From assembly GCA_020638735.1 (NCBI GenBank), contig JACKHZ010000011.1, forward strand, positions 310,001 to 374,000: DNA of 64,000 bases, read 5' to 3'. The position numbers and the translations under genes were made by a program. Below, piece by piece: positions 43,837 through 51,556 of this stretch. The notes under the pieces were generated by a model, which did not search any database, was not told the origin of the DNA, and saw nothing but the letters and a program-made list of their open reading frames with translations. The stretch's first letter is position 1. Every line of letters begins with the position of its first letter. The DNA is from Planctomycetota bacterium (GTDB taxonomy: Bacteria; Planctomycetota; UBA1135; UBA2386).

Positions 43837-44403
43837 ATGGAACCCCTGCAGTTCACGCTGTTCTTCGTCGCCCTGCTGGTGGGCTACGTGCTGGTGCACC
43901 TGCGCCTGGTGCGCTTCGAGGAACACCTGCAGAAGCTGGCCGGCATCCGCGGACTCGACGACCGTCTGCGCTCGCTCGACGATCGCCTGCAGAAGGTCTC
44001 GGAGGCGTTCGGCAAGGTCAGCCTCGAACGCATCGAGCAACACCTCGAGCGGTTGCACGAAGACCTCGTGGATCTGCGCGAGGCGACCGGCGAGGTGCGC
44101 CACGCAGTCGTGCAGATCCCGACGCCGACCGTGCAGGCGGCCGACAACGAGCTCGTGCTGCCGCCGGCGCGTCACGAGAGTCCTGCGGAGCGGGTCGTCG
44201 GCCTCGTCGAGAACCGGCTGCTGCAGCTCGGCTATCGCAAGCTGCGCCTGCTGTCCGACCTCGGCGACGCGGCCGTCGCCGGCGAGATGGAGGTGCAGGT
44301 CGAGTGCGAACGTCGCGGCATGCCGGTCAAGGGGCGGGTGGTGCTGCGCAACGGCTCGGTGCACGACATCGTGCTGCAGCCGGTCACGCAGATGTTCCCA
44401 TGA
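43837..44403 (+). CDS. Membrane-anchored coiled-coil protein, unknown function
   Basis: Unrecognised 188-aa protein. An N-terminal membrane helix (about 4-20, F-T-L-F-F-V-A-L-L-V-G-Y-V-L-V) is followed by a strong coiled coil (about 28-90, repeated L-D-D-R-L / L-E-R-L-H-E-D-L heptads). A small alpha/beta domain follows with E-V-Q-V-E-C-E-R and K-G-R-V-V-L-R-N-G-S. The topology is that of a membrane-tethered rod. Shortly downstream of the permease (42 nt), but with its own TAGAGT -10-like hexamer. It converges with the RluA gene. Confidence 0.7.
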   Translation: MEPLQFTLFFVALLVGYVLVHLRLVRFEEHLQKLAGIRGLDDRLRSLDDRLQKVSEAFGKVSLERIEQHLERLHEDLVDLREATGEVRHAVVQIPTPTVQAADNELVLPPARHESPAERVVGLVENRLLQLGYRKLRLLSDLGDAAVAGEMEVQVECERRGMPVKGRVVLRNGSVHDIVLQPVTQMFP

Positions 44404-44422
44404 GCATGGCCGGGCTCGACCG

Positions 44423-45376
44423 CTAGGCCTGCAGCCAGCGCTCGAACTCCTCCGGCAGCGGCGCCTCGTAGGTCACCTGTTCGCCCGTGGTCGGGTGCTG
44501 CAGGGAGATGCGCCACGCGTGCAGCAGCTGCCGGTGCGGCAGGTCGGGGCGCGTCGGATCGCCCAGGCGCACGTCGTGCCCGGCCTTGCTGCGATGCACG
44601 AAGGCGAGGTAGTCGGCGTCGGCGCGGCCGTAGAGCTTGTCGCCCAGCACGGGATGGCCGAAGGCCTCGAGGTGCACGCGGATCTGGTGGGTCCGCCCGG
44701 TCTCTGGTTCGCATTGCACCAGGCTGCGCCGCGGGCCGCGGCGCAGCGGCGTGAAGCGGGTGCGGGCCGGGCGGGTCGCCGTCGCGTCGGGCGCGGCGCT
44801 GCGGCGGATCTTGACCTCGCTGTCCGGGGACAGACCGATCGGCTGGTCGGCGACGAACGGCGCCTCGACGTGGCCGTCGACGACCGCGAGGTAGACCTTG
44901 TGCACGGTGCCGGCGGCGAACTGCGCCTGGATCGCGGCCTGCACCGTCTTGTCGCGCGCCACGAGGCAGACGCCGCTGGTCTCGCGGTCGAGGCGGTGCG
45001 GCAGCTGCAGCTCCGGGTCGTCGAGCCGCTCGCGCAGCAGCGCGATCAGTGTGTGTCGTTGGAACGGACCGTCGGCATGCACGGGCAGGTGGGCGGGCTT
45101 GTCGACGGCCACGAGGGCGGCGTCCCGATGCAGCACGGTGAAGCGGTCGTCGACCGGCGGCTCCCGGTGCTGCTTGCGGTAGGACAACCGCATGCCCGTG
45201 CGCAGCTGTTCGTCGCCGCGGGCAGGTTTGTCGCCGAGCAGCAGGCGACCGGCCGCCAGCTCGCGTCGCCACCCGGCCACGTCGTGGTAGCGGAAGCGCG
45301 CCGCCAGGTAGTCGATCAGCTGCTTGCCGCGCGCGTCGGCGGGGATCCTGCAGGTCAGCACCAAGGTGCTCGTCAC
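44423..45376 (-). CDS. RluA-family pseudouridine synthase
   Basis: RNA pseudouridine synthase of about 317 aa. The signature H-R-L-D-R-E-T-S-G (127-135) contains the catalytic Asp130. Other family strands are V-D-K-P-A-H-L-P-V-H (91-100) and C-E-P-x-T-G-R-T-H-Q-I-R-V-H-L, with G-H-P-V-L-G-D-K-L-Y-G after it. An S4-like N-terminal region is present (R-E-L-A-A-G-R-L-L-L-G-D). The target (23S rRNA or tRNA) cannot be distinguished. The start is GTG45376 (GTG45394 is an in-frame alternative); no ATG exists near the domain start. Confidence 0.9.
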   Translation of the reverse strand: MTSTLVLTCRIPADARGKQLIDYLAARFRYHDVAGWRRELAAGRLLLGDKPARGDEQLRTGMRLSYRKQHREPPVDDRFTVLHRDAALVAVDKPAHLPVHADGPFQRHTLIALLRERLDDPELQLPHRLDRETSGVCLVARDKTVQAAIQAQFAAGTVHKVYLAVVDGHVEAPFVADQPIGLSPDSEVKIRRSAAPDATATRPARTRFTPLRRGPRRSLVQCEPETGRTHQIRVHLEAFGHPVLGDKLYGRADADYLAFVHRSKAGHDVRLGDPTRPDLPHRQLLHAWRISLQHPTTGEQVTYEAPLPEEFERWLQA

Positions 45377-45464
45377 GGCGCGATGGGTGGCCACGGGGCC
45401 AGCAGTGTGCCGTCGCGGCCGCTCGGGCGACAGGGCCCGATCGGAGCCGCGGGCGTCGGCGGAA

Positions 45465-45881
45465 TCACTCCGCTTGCGGTTGGCGCCGGCGGCGCAGCAG
45501 CGCCGCGCCGGCGAGCCCGGTTCCGACCAGCAGCAACGTGCTCGGCTCCGGGACCGGCTGTCCGCCGCTCGGTCCGCCCACGCCTGCGCCGGAGGTCGCG
45601 CCCGTGCCGCCCTGCGAGCCGCCGGACTGGTTACCCGAACCGTCGCCGGAGCCGTCGCCGGGTCCGTTGGTCGACGGGAGGTTGCCGCTGCCGCCGCCGC
45701 CACCCGGCGCGTTCGGGGACTTGTTCTGGCTGCCGCCCGAGTCACCGGGGAAGAGGCCATCCTCCGGGGAGTTGACCGGCGAGTCCGGGCCGTTGGCAGT
45801 CGCGATCAGGCCGCCGGTGTGGTCTGCGCATGCGGTCCACAGCAGGCTACCGATCAGGCAGAGGGTCAGGTTCTTGAGCAT
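45465..45881 (-). CDS. Small PEP-CTERM-anchored surface protein
   Basis: A 138-aa exported protein with an N-terminal signal (L-T-L-C-L-I-G-S-L-L-W-T-A-C). A Gly/Ser/Asn/Pro-rich low-complexity middle (about 40-108) leads to a classical PEP-CTERM tail: P-V-P-E-P-S-T-L-L-L-V-G-T-G-L-A, then R-R-R-R. Exosortase would recognise PEP, cut and attach the protein to the surface or export it with exopolysaccharide. The W-T-A-C at the signal end is close to a lipobox but lacks the usual aliphatic -3 residue. No folded domain remains, so it may be a structural or spacer protein. No exosortase gene is in the window. Confidence 0.88.
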   Translation of the reverse strand: MLKNLTLCLIGSLLWTACADHTGGLIATANGPDSPVNSPEDGLFPGDSGGSQNKSPNAPGGGGGSGNLPSTNGPGDGSGDGSGNQSGGSQGGTGATSGAGVGGPSGGQPVPEPSTLLLVGTGLAGAALLRRRRQPQAE

Positions 45882-46269
45882 GGTTGTCAGCGCCGCACCG
45901 AGATGCGACGCGCGTCGGAGAGCAATCGACGTGCCGAGGTGGCGGACTCAAACGAGGTTGCGGAACGGTGGGATGATGGCGGCGGTCGGCGGCGCGAAGT
46001 CGTCGGTGCGATCGACGAGTCGCATGCGCCGGAGCCTGGCTCTGATCGAGACTTCGCCGACGCTCGCACGCCTTCCAACCAACCGCCACCGCCGACCGCG
46101 GCGCGTTCTAGCTCGACAGGGTCGCGCTGTTTCGACGGATTCTGTGCAGGGATTCGCGTCGCGCCGCGGACCGTGCGATGGCAGCGGAAGAACCGCGTCG
46201 TGCGTTCGGTGTGGCGAAGAAGTGGCGCTTTTCGGACGCCGTGGCGGCGGTCCGACGGAGCCGCGACGG
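45882..46269 (-). other. 388-nt gap between two minus-strand genes
   Basis: It lies upstream of the PEP-CTERM gene and downstream of the DUF4388/PQQ gene. I see no RNA gene, strong hairpin with T-run or convincing small ORF. It should hold the PEP-CTERM promoter; a TTGAGT-like element exists in the first 80 nt upstream but has no good -10 partner. The open frames here are extensions or shadows. Confidence 0.5.
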
Positions 46270-49200
46270 TCACGGCAGGTGGTCGTAGATGCGCAGCACG
46301 TGCGCGCGGTCCTGGATCATCAGATGCCCGTCGAAGGCGATGCTGCGGCAACGCGCTCCGCCCCGCAGGCGGCAGGTCGGCGCACCGGTGGCTGCGTCGA
46401 GCACCTGCATCTGTTCGTTGCGCAGCGGGACGACGACGCGCTCGCCGAACGCCGTGGGCTCTCCGGCCCAGTCACTGTCGCCGCGTGCTACGGCAGGCAG
46501 CTCGGCGCCATCGGCGATCGCCCGACGCAACAACCGTTCGGTCGTCACGCACCAGATCGCACCGCCGGCGACGACCGGAATGCCCAGGGTCGACGTGCCC
46601 AGCGATTGTTGCCAGACCACGTCGCCGGTGTCGGAGCGCAGCGCGGCCAGGTGACCCTGATCGTCGGCGAGCACCAGCAGGTCCCCGGACAGCTGGGCGT
46701 TCGGCGCCGCGAAGGGCTCCATGCCGCGCTGCCAGGCCGGCGTCAGGTCGGTCAGGTTCCAGGCGCTGAGCCGGCCGCGTTCGCCGGTGGCGATGACGCG
46801 GTTGCCGTGCGCCAGCAGGCGGCCGCGCGCCAGCTCCGGCAGTTCGACGCCGAGGCGGCGCCGTTCGTCGAGCGCGACGGCGTGCAGGCGCCGATCCGTC
46901 GTCGCCAGCAGCAGCGTGTGACCGACGAGCACGGGCGCCGTCTCGCACGGCAGGTCCGCCAGGTGCCAGCTCACCGCGCCGGTGGCCAGGTCGATGGACC
47001 GGAGCTCGCCGTCGAGGGACGCCACCAGCGCCTGCCCCTGGTCGATGCGCGGAGCGGTGAGCAACCCGGACAAGTCGTTGGTCTGCACCCGCCAACGAAC
47101 GGCGCCGTCCTGCGCGACACGAAGCACGGTCCCGGAGCGGTCGACACAGATCAGCGATCCGTCGTCGGTCAGCGCCGGCGCGACGTCGATCGCGCTGTCG
47201 TGCTGCCACCGGTATCGGGCCTGCAGCACGAGCGCGGCCTGCACCGAAGCGACGCCGTCGTCGCGGATGGTCTGTTCGTGGTCGGCGTAGCCGGCGGCGG
47301 TGATGCGCAGACGGGTCTCGTCGGCCGGACATCGCGCCAGCAGCAGCGGCGTGTGGCCCAGTTCCCGGTCGTCGCACCAGACGGTCGCGCCCGTCGGGAC
47401 GCTGGTGATCTGCAGCGGCAGCCGGACCAGCTGCGCGAACGGGACGTCGGGGAACGCGGTGCGCAGCGCCCGCAGGTGCTGCTGCGCGGCTTGGAAGTCT
47501 CCGGCGTCGGTCGCGGTCTGCAGCTCGGCGAGCAGGCGCACGATGGTCGCGTTGCGCGCCACCCGGTCGCGGAAGTGGGCGCGCATCTCGGCGTCGCCGG
47601 TCTCCTGCTGTTCCAGCTGCCGGTAGAGCTGCAACGCCTCGGCGAATGCATGTTCCGCCTCCTTGGCGACGGCCGCCTTGAACAGTGGATCCAGCCGCAG
47701 TTCGGCCGCGCCACGCGTCATCGCCGCGGCGTAGGCCTCGTGCAGCCGGCGCGCTTCGGCGATGGGGGCGGCGCTGGCCCGGACGACGTCCTGCAGCCGA
47801 CGCAGCAGGGCTCCGTCGAGCAGGTCGCGGGTGCCGGCGTCGAGCAGCGTCACGAGCTCGGCGTGGGCGCGGATCAGCGTCAACGGCACTGCCTGCTGCA
47901 GCTCGCCCTGGTTCGCCGCCAGGAGCTTGCGATCGAACAGCTGCTCGGGCGGCGGGGGCATCCTGCCGGGCAGGCGCTCGGCGCAGGCCTGCAGGCGGTC
48001 CGCCAGCGCCTGCAGGCGGCGGACGACGACGTCCTGCACCTCCCGTTCGAGGCCGGGCTCGCGTGCCGACTCGGCGTAGAGTTGCATCGCCTGCTGGACC
48101 TCGCCCGCATCCAGGGCCTGGGCCGCCGCGGCCAGCTGTTCGTGCACCCGCACCCGACGCATCTTGTCGAGCCGGGCGCTCTCGGTGGCCTCGGCGAACG
48201 CCACCCTGCTGGCCAGGTCGTCGATCGCCTCGCAATCACCGAGCGCCACCCGCCACTGCTCGAGGTGGGCCCTCGCCGTCGCCCGGTCGCCCTGCTCGAG
48301 CAACCCGGTGAGCTCGGCGGTGGCCTGCTGCAGCGACTCCTCGAAGCTGTGTTGCCGCCACCAGACGACGCCCATGCCGCCGACCAGCAGCAGCGACAGC
48401 AGGCCGGCCGCCGCCCGCACCAGACGCCCGACCCTGGTCCGGCGGAGCAGCGTCAGGGCCTTCTGGGCTTCGCGACGGGTGCGGTCGAGGCGCAGGATCG
48501 TCTCGTAGGCCTCGATCGTCTTCTGGCGGTTGCCGAGCTCCTGGTAGCCCGCGGCGAGCTCGAACAGCACCTGGATCGCGCCTTCGGCGTCGCGGGACTT
48601 CTGTCGCGCGCGCGCCTCGCGGGTGAGGATCTGCAGGTTGCAGGTGCCCGTGCGCTTGCTGTCCTCGATCAGTTCGAGCGCGACCGGCAACACGTCGCCG
48701 TCGATCAGGGCGTCGAGCAGGTCGAGCGTGACCTTCTCGAGTTCCGGGCTGTCCGGCCGGTCGTGTGCGATCAGCGTGGTGCGGAGGAAGCTGAGCGCGC
48801 CCGGATCGTGGGGCACGAGCTTGCGCGCCGAGCGGGCCAGTTCGATCGCCCGTGCTGCATCGGGGCACTGCTGCGCCGCCTGCAACAGCATGATGCCGGC
48901 GAAGCGCCGCTCGCCCGCGAGCTCGAGCACCTGGGCCATGCTCTGCACGACCTCCAGTTCGCGGTCGCCGGGGCGGTCGGACAGCGTCTGGACGAGCACG
49001 ACGGCCCGCCGCTTCTCGCCTTCGGCAGCGAGCGCGTGGGCCACGGCGATCATGCCGGCGTCGTCGATCGGCGCCAGGATGCCGCCGCGAACGAGGTCGC
49101 GTGCGGCGCGCGCCGCGTCGAACAGGCCCTGGGTGGTCTGCTCGGCGATCTGGCGATAGGTGGATCGTCCGTCTGCGCCGGCGAGCACGTCGCGGTGCTC

Positions 49201-49887
49201 CGGTTCGAGGTCGTCCGCGTTGGCCGGATCGGCGATCCGGATCGGGATCTCGTCGAGGTCGCGGATCGTCTCGAGGATGGTCTGCCACTCGTCGGAGCGA
49301 CGGGCGACCTCGAGCAAGAGGCTGCTGATCTCGTACTGCGGGCAGTCGGCGAAGGTGGCGCGCACCGCTTCGGGAACCGGGTCGCCCTTGAAGAACTCGA
49401 AGGAGCCGTTCTGCCAGGTGAACAGCGAGAACAGGTCCTCGGCGACCTGCATGCCGACGATGTCGTCGATCTGCTCCTGGCTGACGGTGCCGCTGCGCAC
49501 CAGCAACTCCCCGAGCGGCAGCTTCTCCTTGCGCTGCTCGAGCAACGCGGAGCGCAGCTGTTCGGGTTGGATGACCCCGGCCTGGATCAGGCGCTGCCCG
49601 AGACGGCGCAGCGTGAGTCGGCCCGGCACGAGGATCTGCACGTAGCCGTCGCTGCAGAAGACCTGGCGCTCTTCGAGGGGGTTGCGGACCCGCAACACAC
49701 CCTCCATCTTCGCCATCGACAGGGTCTGGAAGATGTCGGCGAGGCTGATCTGATGCAGATCGCCGCGCATGGTGACCGTCTGGTTACCATCTTCCAGCGA
49801 GGCCCCGACCTTGGTGGTCGCTTCCGCTGCTCCCGAGAGCAGGAAGTCCACCTCGGCGTCGTTCAGGAGCTCCCGGTTGTCCGTCAT
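46270..49887 (-). CDS. DUF4388 / GspE-N / TPR / PEGA / PQQ-propeller fusion protein
   Basis: A 1205-aa multidomain protein. A DUF4388 (PatA-like) domain at about 38-90 (L-A-D-I-F-Q-T-L-S-M-A-K-M-E-G-V-L-R-V) is followed by a GspE/PilB N-terminal-like domain at 94-170 (L-G-Q-R-L-I-Q-A-G-V-I ... L-G-E-L-L-V-R-S-G), then cytoplasmic TPR-like helices. A membrane helix lies near 487-508 (L-L-S-L-L-L-V-G-G-M-G-V-V-W-W). Outside follow a helical region, a PEGA domain at about 822-875 (I-T-S-V-P-T-G-A-T-V-W-C-D-D) and a C-terminal PQQ-type beta-propeller (about 890-1205). The GspE-N domain binds c-di-GMP or GspL in known systems, so it may link signalling to the envelope. Its ATG overlaps the divergent start at 49886 on a CATG. 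Confidence 0.85.
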   Translation of the reverse strand: MTDNRELLNDAEVDFLLSGAAEATTKVGASLEDGNQTVTMRGDLHQISLADIFQTLSMAKMEGVLRVRNPLEERQVFCSDGYVQILVPGRLTLRRLGQRLIQAGVIQPEQLRSALLEQRKEKLPLGELLVRSGTVSQEQIDDIVGMQVAEDLFSLFTWQNGSFEFFKGDPVPEAVRATFADCPQYEISSLLLEVARRSDEWQTILETIRDLDEIPIRIADPANADDLEPEHRDVLAGADGRSTYRQIAEQTTQGLFDAARAARDLVRGGILAPIDDAGMIAVAHALAAEGEKRRAVVLVQTLSDRPGDRELEVVQSMAQVLELAGERRFAGIMLLQAAQQCPDAARAIELARSARKLVPHDPGALSFLRTTLIAHDRPDSPELEKVTLDLLDALIDGDVLPVALELIEDSKRTGTCNLQILTREARARQKSRDAEGAIQVLFELAAGYQELGNRQKTIEAYETILRLDRTRREAQKALTLLRRTRVGRLVRAAAGLLSLLLVGGMGVVWWRQHSFEESLQQATAELTGLLEQGDRATARAHLEQWRVALGDCEAIDDLASRVAFAEATESARLDKMRRVRVHEQLAAAAQALDAGEVQQAMQLYAESAREPGLEREVQDVVVRRLQALADRLQACAERLPGRMPPPPEQLFDRKLLAANQGELQQAVPLTLIRAHAELVTLLDAGTRDLLDGALLRRLQDVVRASAAPIAEARRLHEAYAAAMTRGAAELRLDPLFKAAVAKEAEHAFAEALQLYRQLEQQETGDAEMRAHFRDRVARNATIVRLLAELQTATDAGDFQAAQQHLRALRTAFPDVPFAQLVRLPLQITSVPTGATVWCDDRELGHTPLLLARCPADETRLRITAAGYADHEQTIRDDGVASVQAALVLQARYRWQHDSAIDVAPALTDDGSLICVDRSGTVLRVAQDGAVRWRVQTNDLSGLLTAPRIDQGQALVASLDGELRSIDLATGAVSWHLADLPCETAPVLVGHTLLLATTDRRLHAVALDERRRLGVELPELARGRLLAHGNRVIATGERGRLSAWNLTDLTPAWQRGMEPFAAPNAQLSGDLLVLADDQGHLAALRSDTGDVVWQQSLGTSTLGIPVVAGGAIWCVTTERLLRRAIADGAELPAVARGDSDWAGEPTAFGERVVVPLRNEQMQVLDAATGAPTCRLRGGARCRSIAFDGHLMIQDRAHVLRIYDHLP

Positions 49888-51424
49888 GCGTGCGTTCCCG
49901 TCCCGTCCCCGTCCTGTGGCAGCCCGGCGCTGCGGCAGGTCGGCGCCGATTCGTCTGCTGGCTATCGGCGTCGCGGCGCTCCTGGCTCAACTGCTGTCCG
50001 GCCAGGTCGAAGGCAGCGGCGTCGGCTGGGTGACGGGTGCCGAGAAGGTCGGGTGTCAGCGGCGTTTCGAGGAGCTGCTGCTCGACGTCCCGACGCGCGA
50101 CCTCGAGGGGGGCTGGCGACTGGCGCGCGACCTCGGGCGGCCCGTCGCACCGCTGTTGTGGGAGATGGTGCAGGCCGAGAAGTCCAACGTCGAACGGCGC
50201 CTCGTGCTGCTGGCCGCGGCGGTCCTGGCCGGCGGCGTCGGCGAGGACGAGCGGTTGTTCGCCTGGTTGGCCCAGCCGCGGCCGCTGCTCGAGGAGCGCG
50301 TCCTGGCGGGCTTCCTGCTGGCGATGGGGCCGCGGCGGTCCCGCGCGATGCCCGGGTTCTGGGGGCGGCTGCTCGGGCCGGCGCGCACGCCCGAACAGCT
50401 GCTGGGCATCGCCGCGCGGCTGGCCGCGGCGCGCTTCCCGGACAGCGCGCTCGACGCGCCGACGACCCAGGGCAACGACCCCGGCATGTTGGCGGCCGCG
50501 GCGTACTGCGGGCTGTCGCTGTCGGCGCCGCAGCTGACCAGGATGAGTCGCGGCGAAGATCGGCACGTCGCGCTGTTCTGGCGCGGTGCGATGCTCGGCG
50601 AGTGCTGGCGCATGGCGCAGCTCGGTCAGGAGCCGGCGTTGGGCGATCGGGCCGCGGCGCTGTTGACCCAGCGTGAGCCAGCGGACGCCGAGCTGATCGC
50701 GGCGGCGATGTTGTTGTGCGCACGCTCGGGGCGGCTCGATCCTGGTGCCGCCCGTCCCGAGTTCCAGCTGTTGCGGGTCGTCGCCGGGGAGGTCGCCAGT
50801 CGCGACGCGCTCCGGCGCTGGCTGTCCCCGACGCCGTTGGCCCGTGACGAGCAGCCGGCGCGGCTCGGCGTCGCCTACGCGCTGATGATGCCGGTCGACG
50901 ATGTCGTCGCCACCAGCCCGCAATGGGGCGGCCAACCGCGCGTGCGCGCGGCGATGGCGTTGGCGCTGGCCCTGCGCCTGTGCGGAGGCGCCCGGGCGAG
51001 CAGGCCGCTGCCGACGCAGCTCGCTGGCGTGCCCGAGTGGGCCTTCTGCGTCTGGGCGGCGGGGGGGAGGTTCGCCCCGGAGGGCGGCTTCGGGGATCCC
51101 TACCTGGCAGCGATCGCGGAGCTGGTCGCCGCCGGTCGCTGCAGCCGTGCGGCCTGTCGGGACGCACTGGAGGATGTGCTGTGGCGGCAGGGCTGTCACC
51201 CCGGATGGGAGGCGTTCATGCAGGAGCGGCTGTTGGTGCGCGACCTGCTGCTGTCGGGCAGCAAATGGGGCGGCGGAAGGTACCAGCCGCACGTGCGTCC
51301 GGAGCATCGCTACTTCGCCACCGGTTTGGACCGCAGCGACGAGTTCTTCACCATCGCCGTCTCCCTCTACGAGGTGCTGCAGACGCCGGTCGCGCCGATC
51401 CCGGTGGAGTATCGGCTGCGCTGA
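49886..51424 (+). CDS. Secreted or membrane-anchored protein, unknown function
   Basis: Unrecognised protein of up to 512 aa. A basic N-terminus with hydrophobic L-L-A-I-G-V-A-A-L-L-A-Q-L-L-S-G (about 24-39) looks like a signal peptide or anchor. The rest is helical and Ala/Leu/Arg-rich, with HEAT-like spacing, and ends with E-F-F-T-I-A-V-S-L-Y-E-V-L. ATG49886 overlaps the start codon of the divergent DUF4388 gene; GTG49916 would give a shorter, more normal signal and leave room for the neighbour's ribosome-binding site. The kinase gene follows after 132 nt. No catalytic motif is visible. Confidence 0.6.
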   Translation: MRAFPSRPRPVAARRCGRSAPIRLLAIGVAALLAQLLSGQVEGSGVGWVTGAEKVGCQRRFEELLLDVPTRDLEGGWRLARDLGRPVAPLLWEMVQAEKSNVERRLVLLAAAVLAGGVGEDERLFAWLAQPRPLLEERVLAGFLLAMGPRRSRAMPGFWGRLLGPARTPEQLLGIAARLAAARFPDSALDAPTTQGNDPGMLAAAAYCGLSLSAPQLTRMSRGEDRHVALFWRGAMLGECWRMAQLGQEPALGDRAAALLTQREPADAELIAAAMLLCARSGRLDPGAARPEFQLLRVVAGEVASRDALRRWLSPTPLARDEQPARLGVAYALMMPVDDVVATSPQWGGQPRVRAAMALALALRLCGGARASRPLPTQLAGVPEWAFCVWAAGGRFAPEGGFGDPYLAAIAELVAAGRCSRAACRDALEDVLWRQGCHPGWEAFMQERLLVRDLLLSGSKWGGGRYQPHVRPEHRYFATGLDRSDEFFTIAVSLYEVLQTPVAPIPVEYRLR

Positions 51425-51436
51425 GGTCGATGTGGC

Positions 51437-51465
51437 TTGCGCCACGCCGCGAGGCGCGGGAGCAT
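51437..51465 (+). promoter_or_regulatory. Possible promoter of the Ser/Thr kinase gene
   Basis: TTGCGC (51437-51442), 17-nt spacer, GAGCAT (51460-51465), followed by a leader of about 85 nt to ATG51557. The -10 is weak; the -35 matches the recurrent hexamer seen at other starts in this window. Confidence 0.35.
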
Positions 51466-51556
51466 GCCTCCGGTCCGCGCTGCAACGACGCGGAGCCGCG
51501 GGGCGTTGTCGCGGGCTCGCAGGCCCGGGCGCCTGGCAAGGAAAGCCGCTACGAAC

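Noticed and set aside
45882..46269. Small gene or ncRNA in the 388-nt gap
   Set aside because: No start with ribosome-binding site, no conserved-looking structure; open frames are shadows or extensions.
45538..50676. 1712-codon open frame on the plus strand
   Set aside because: It is antisense to the DUF4388/PQQ gene over almost its whole length, has Arg/Gly/Ala-rich shadow composition and no domain, as is common in GC-rich DNA.
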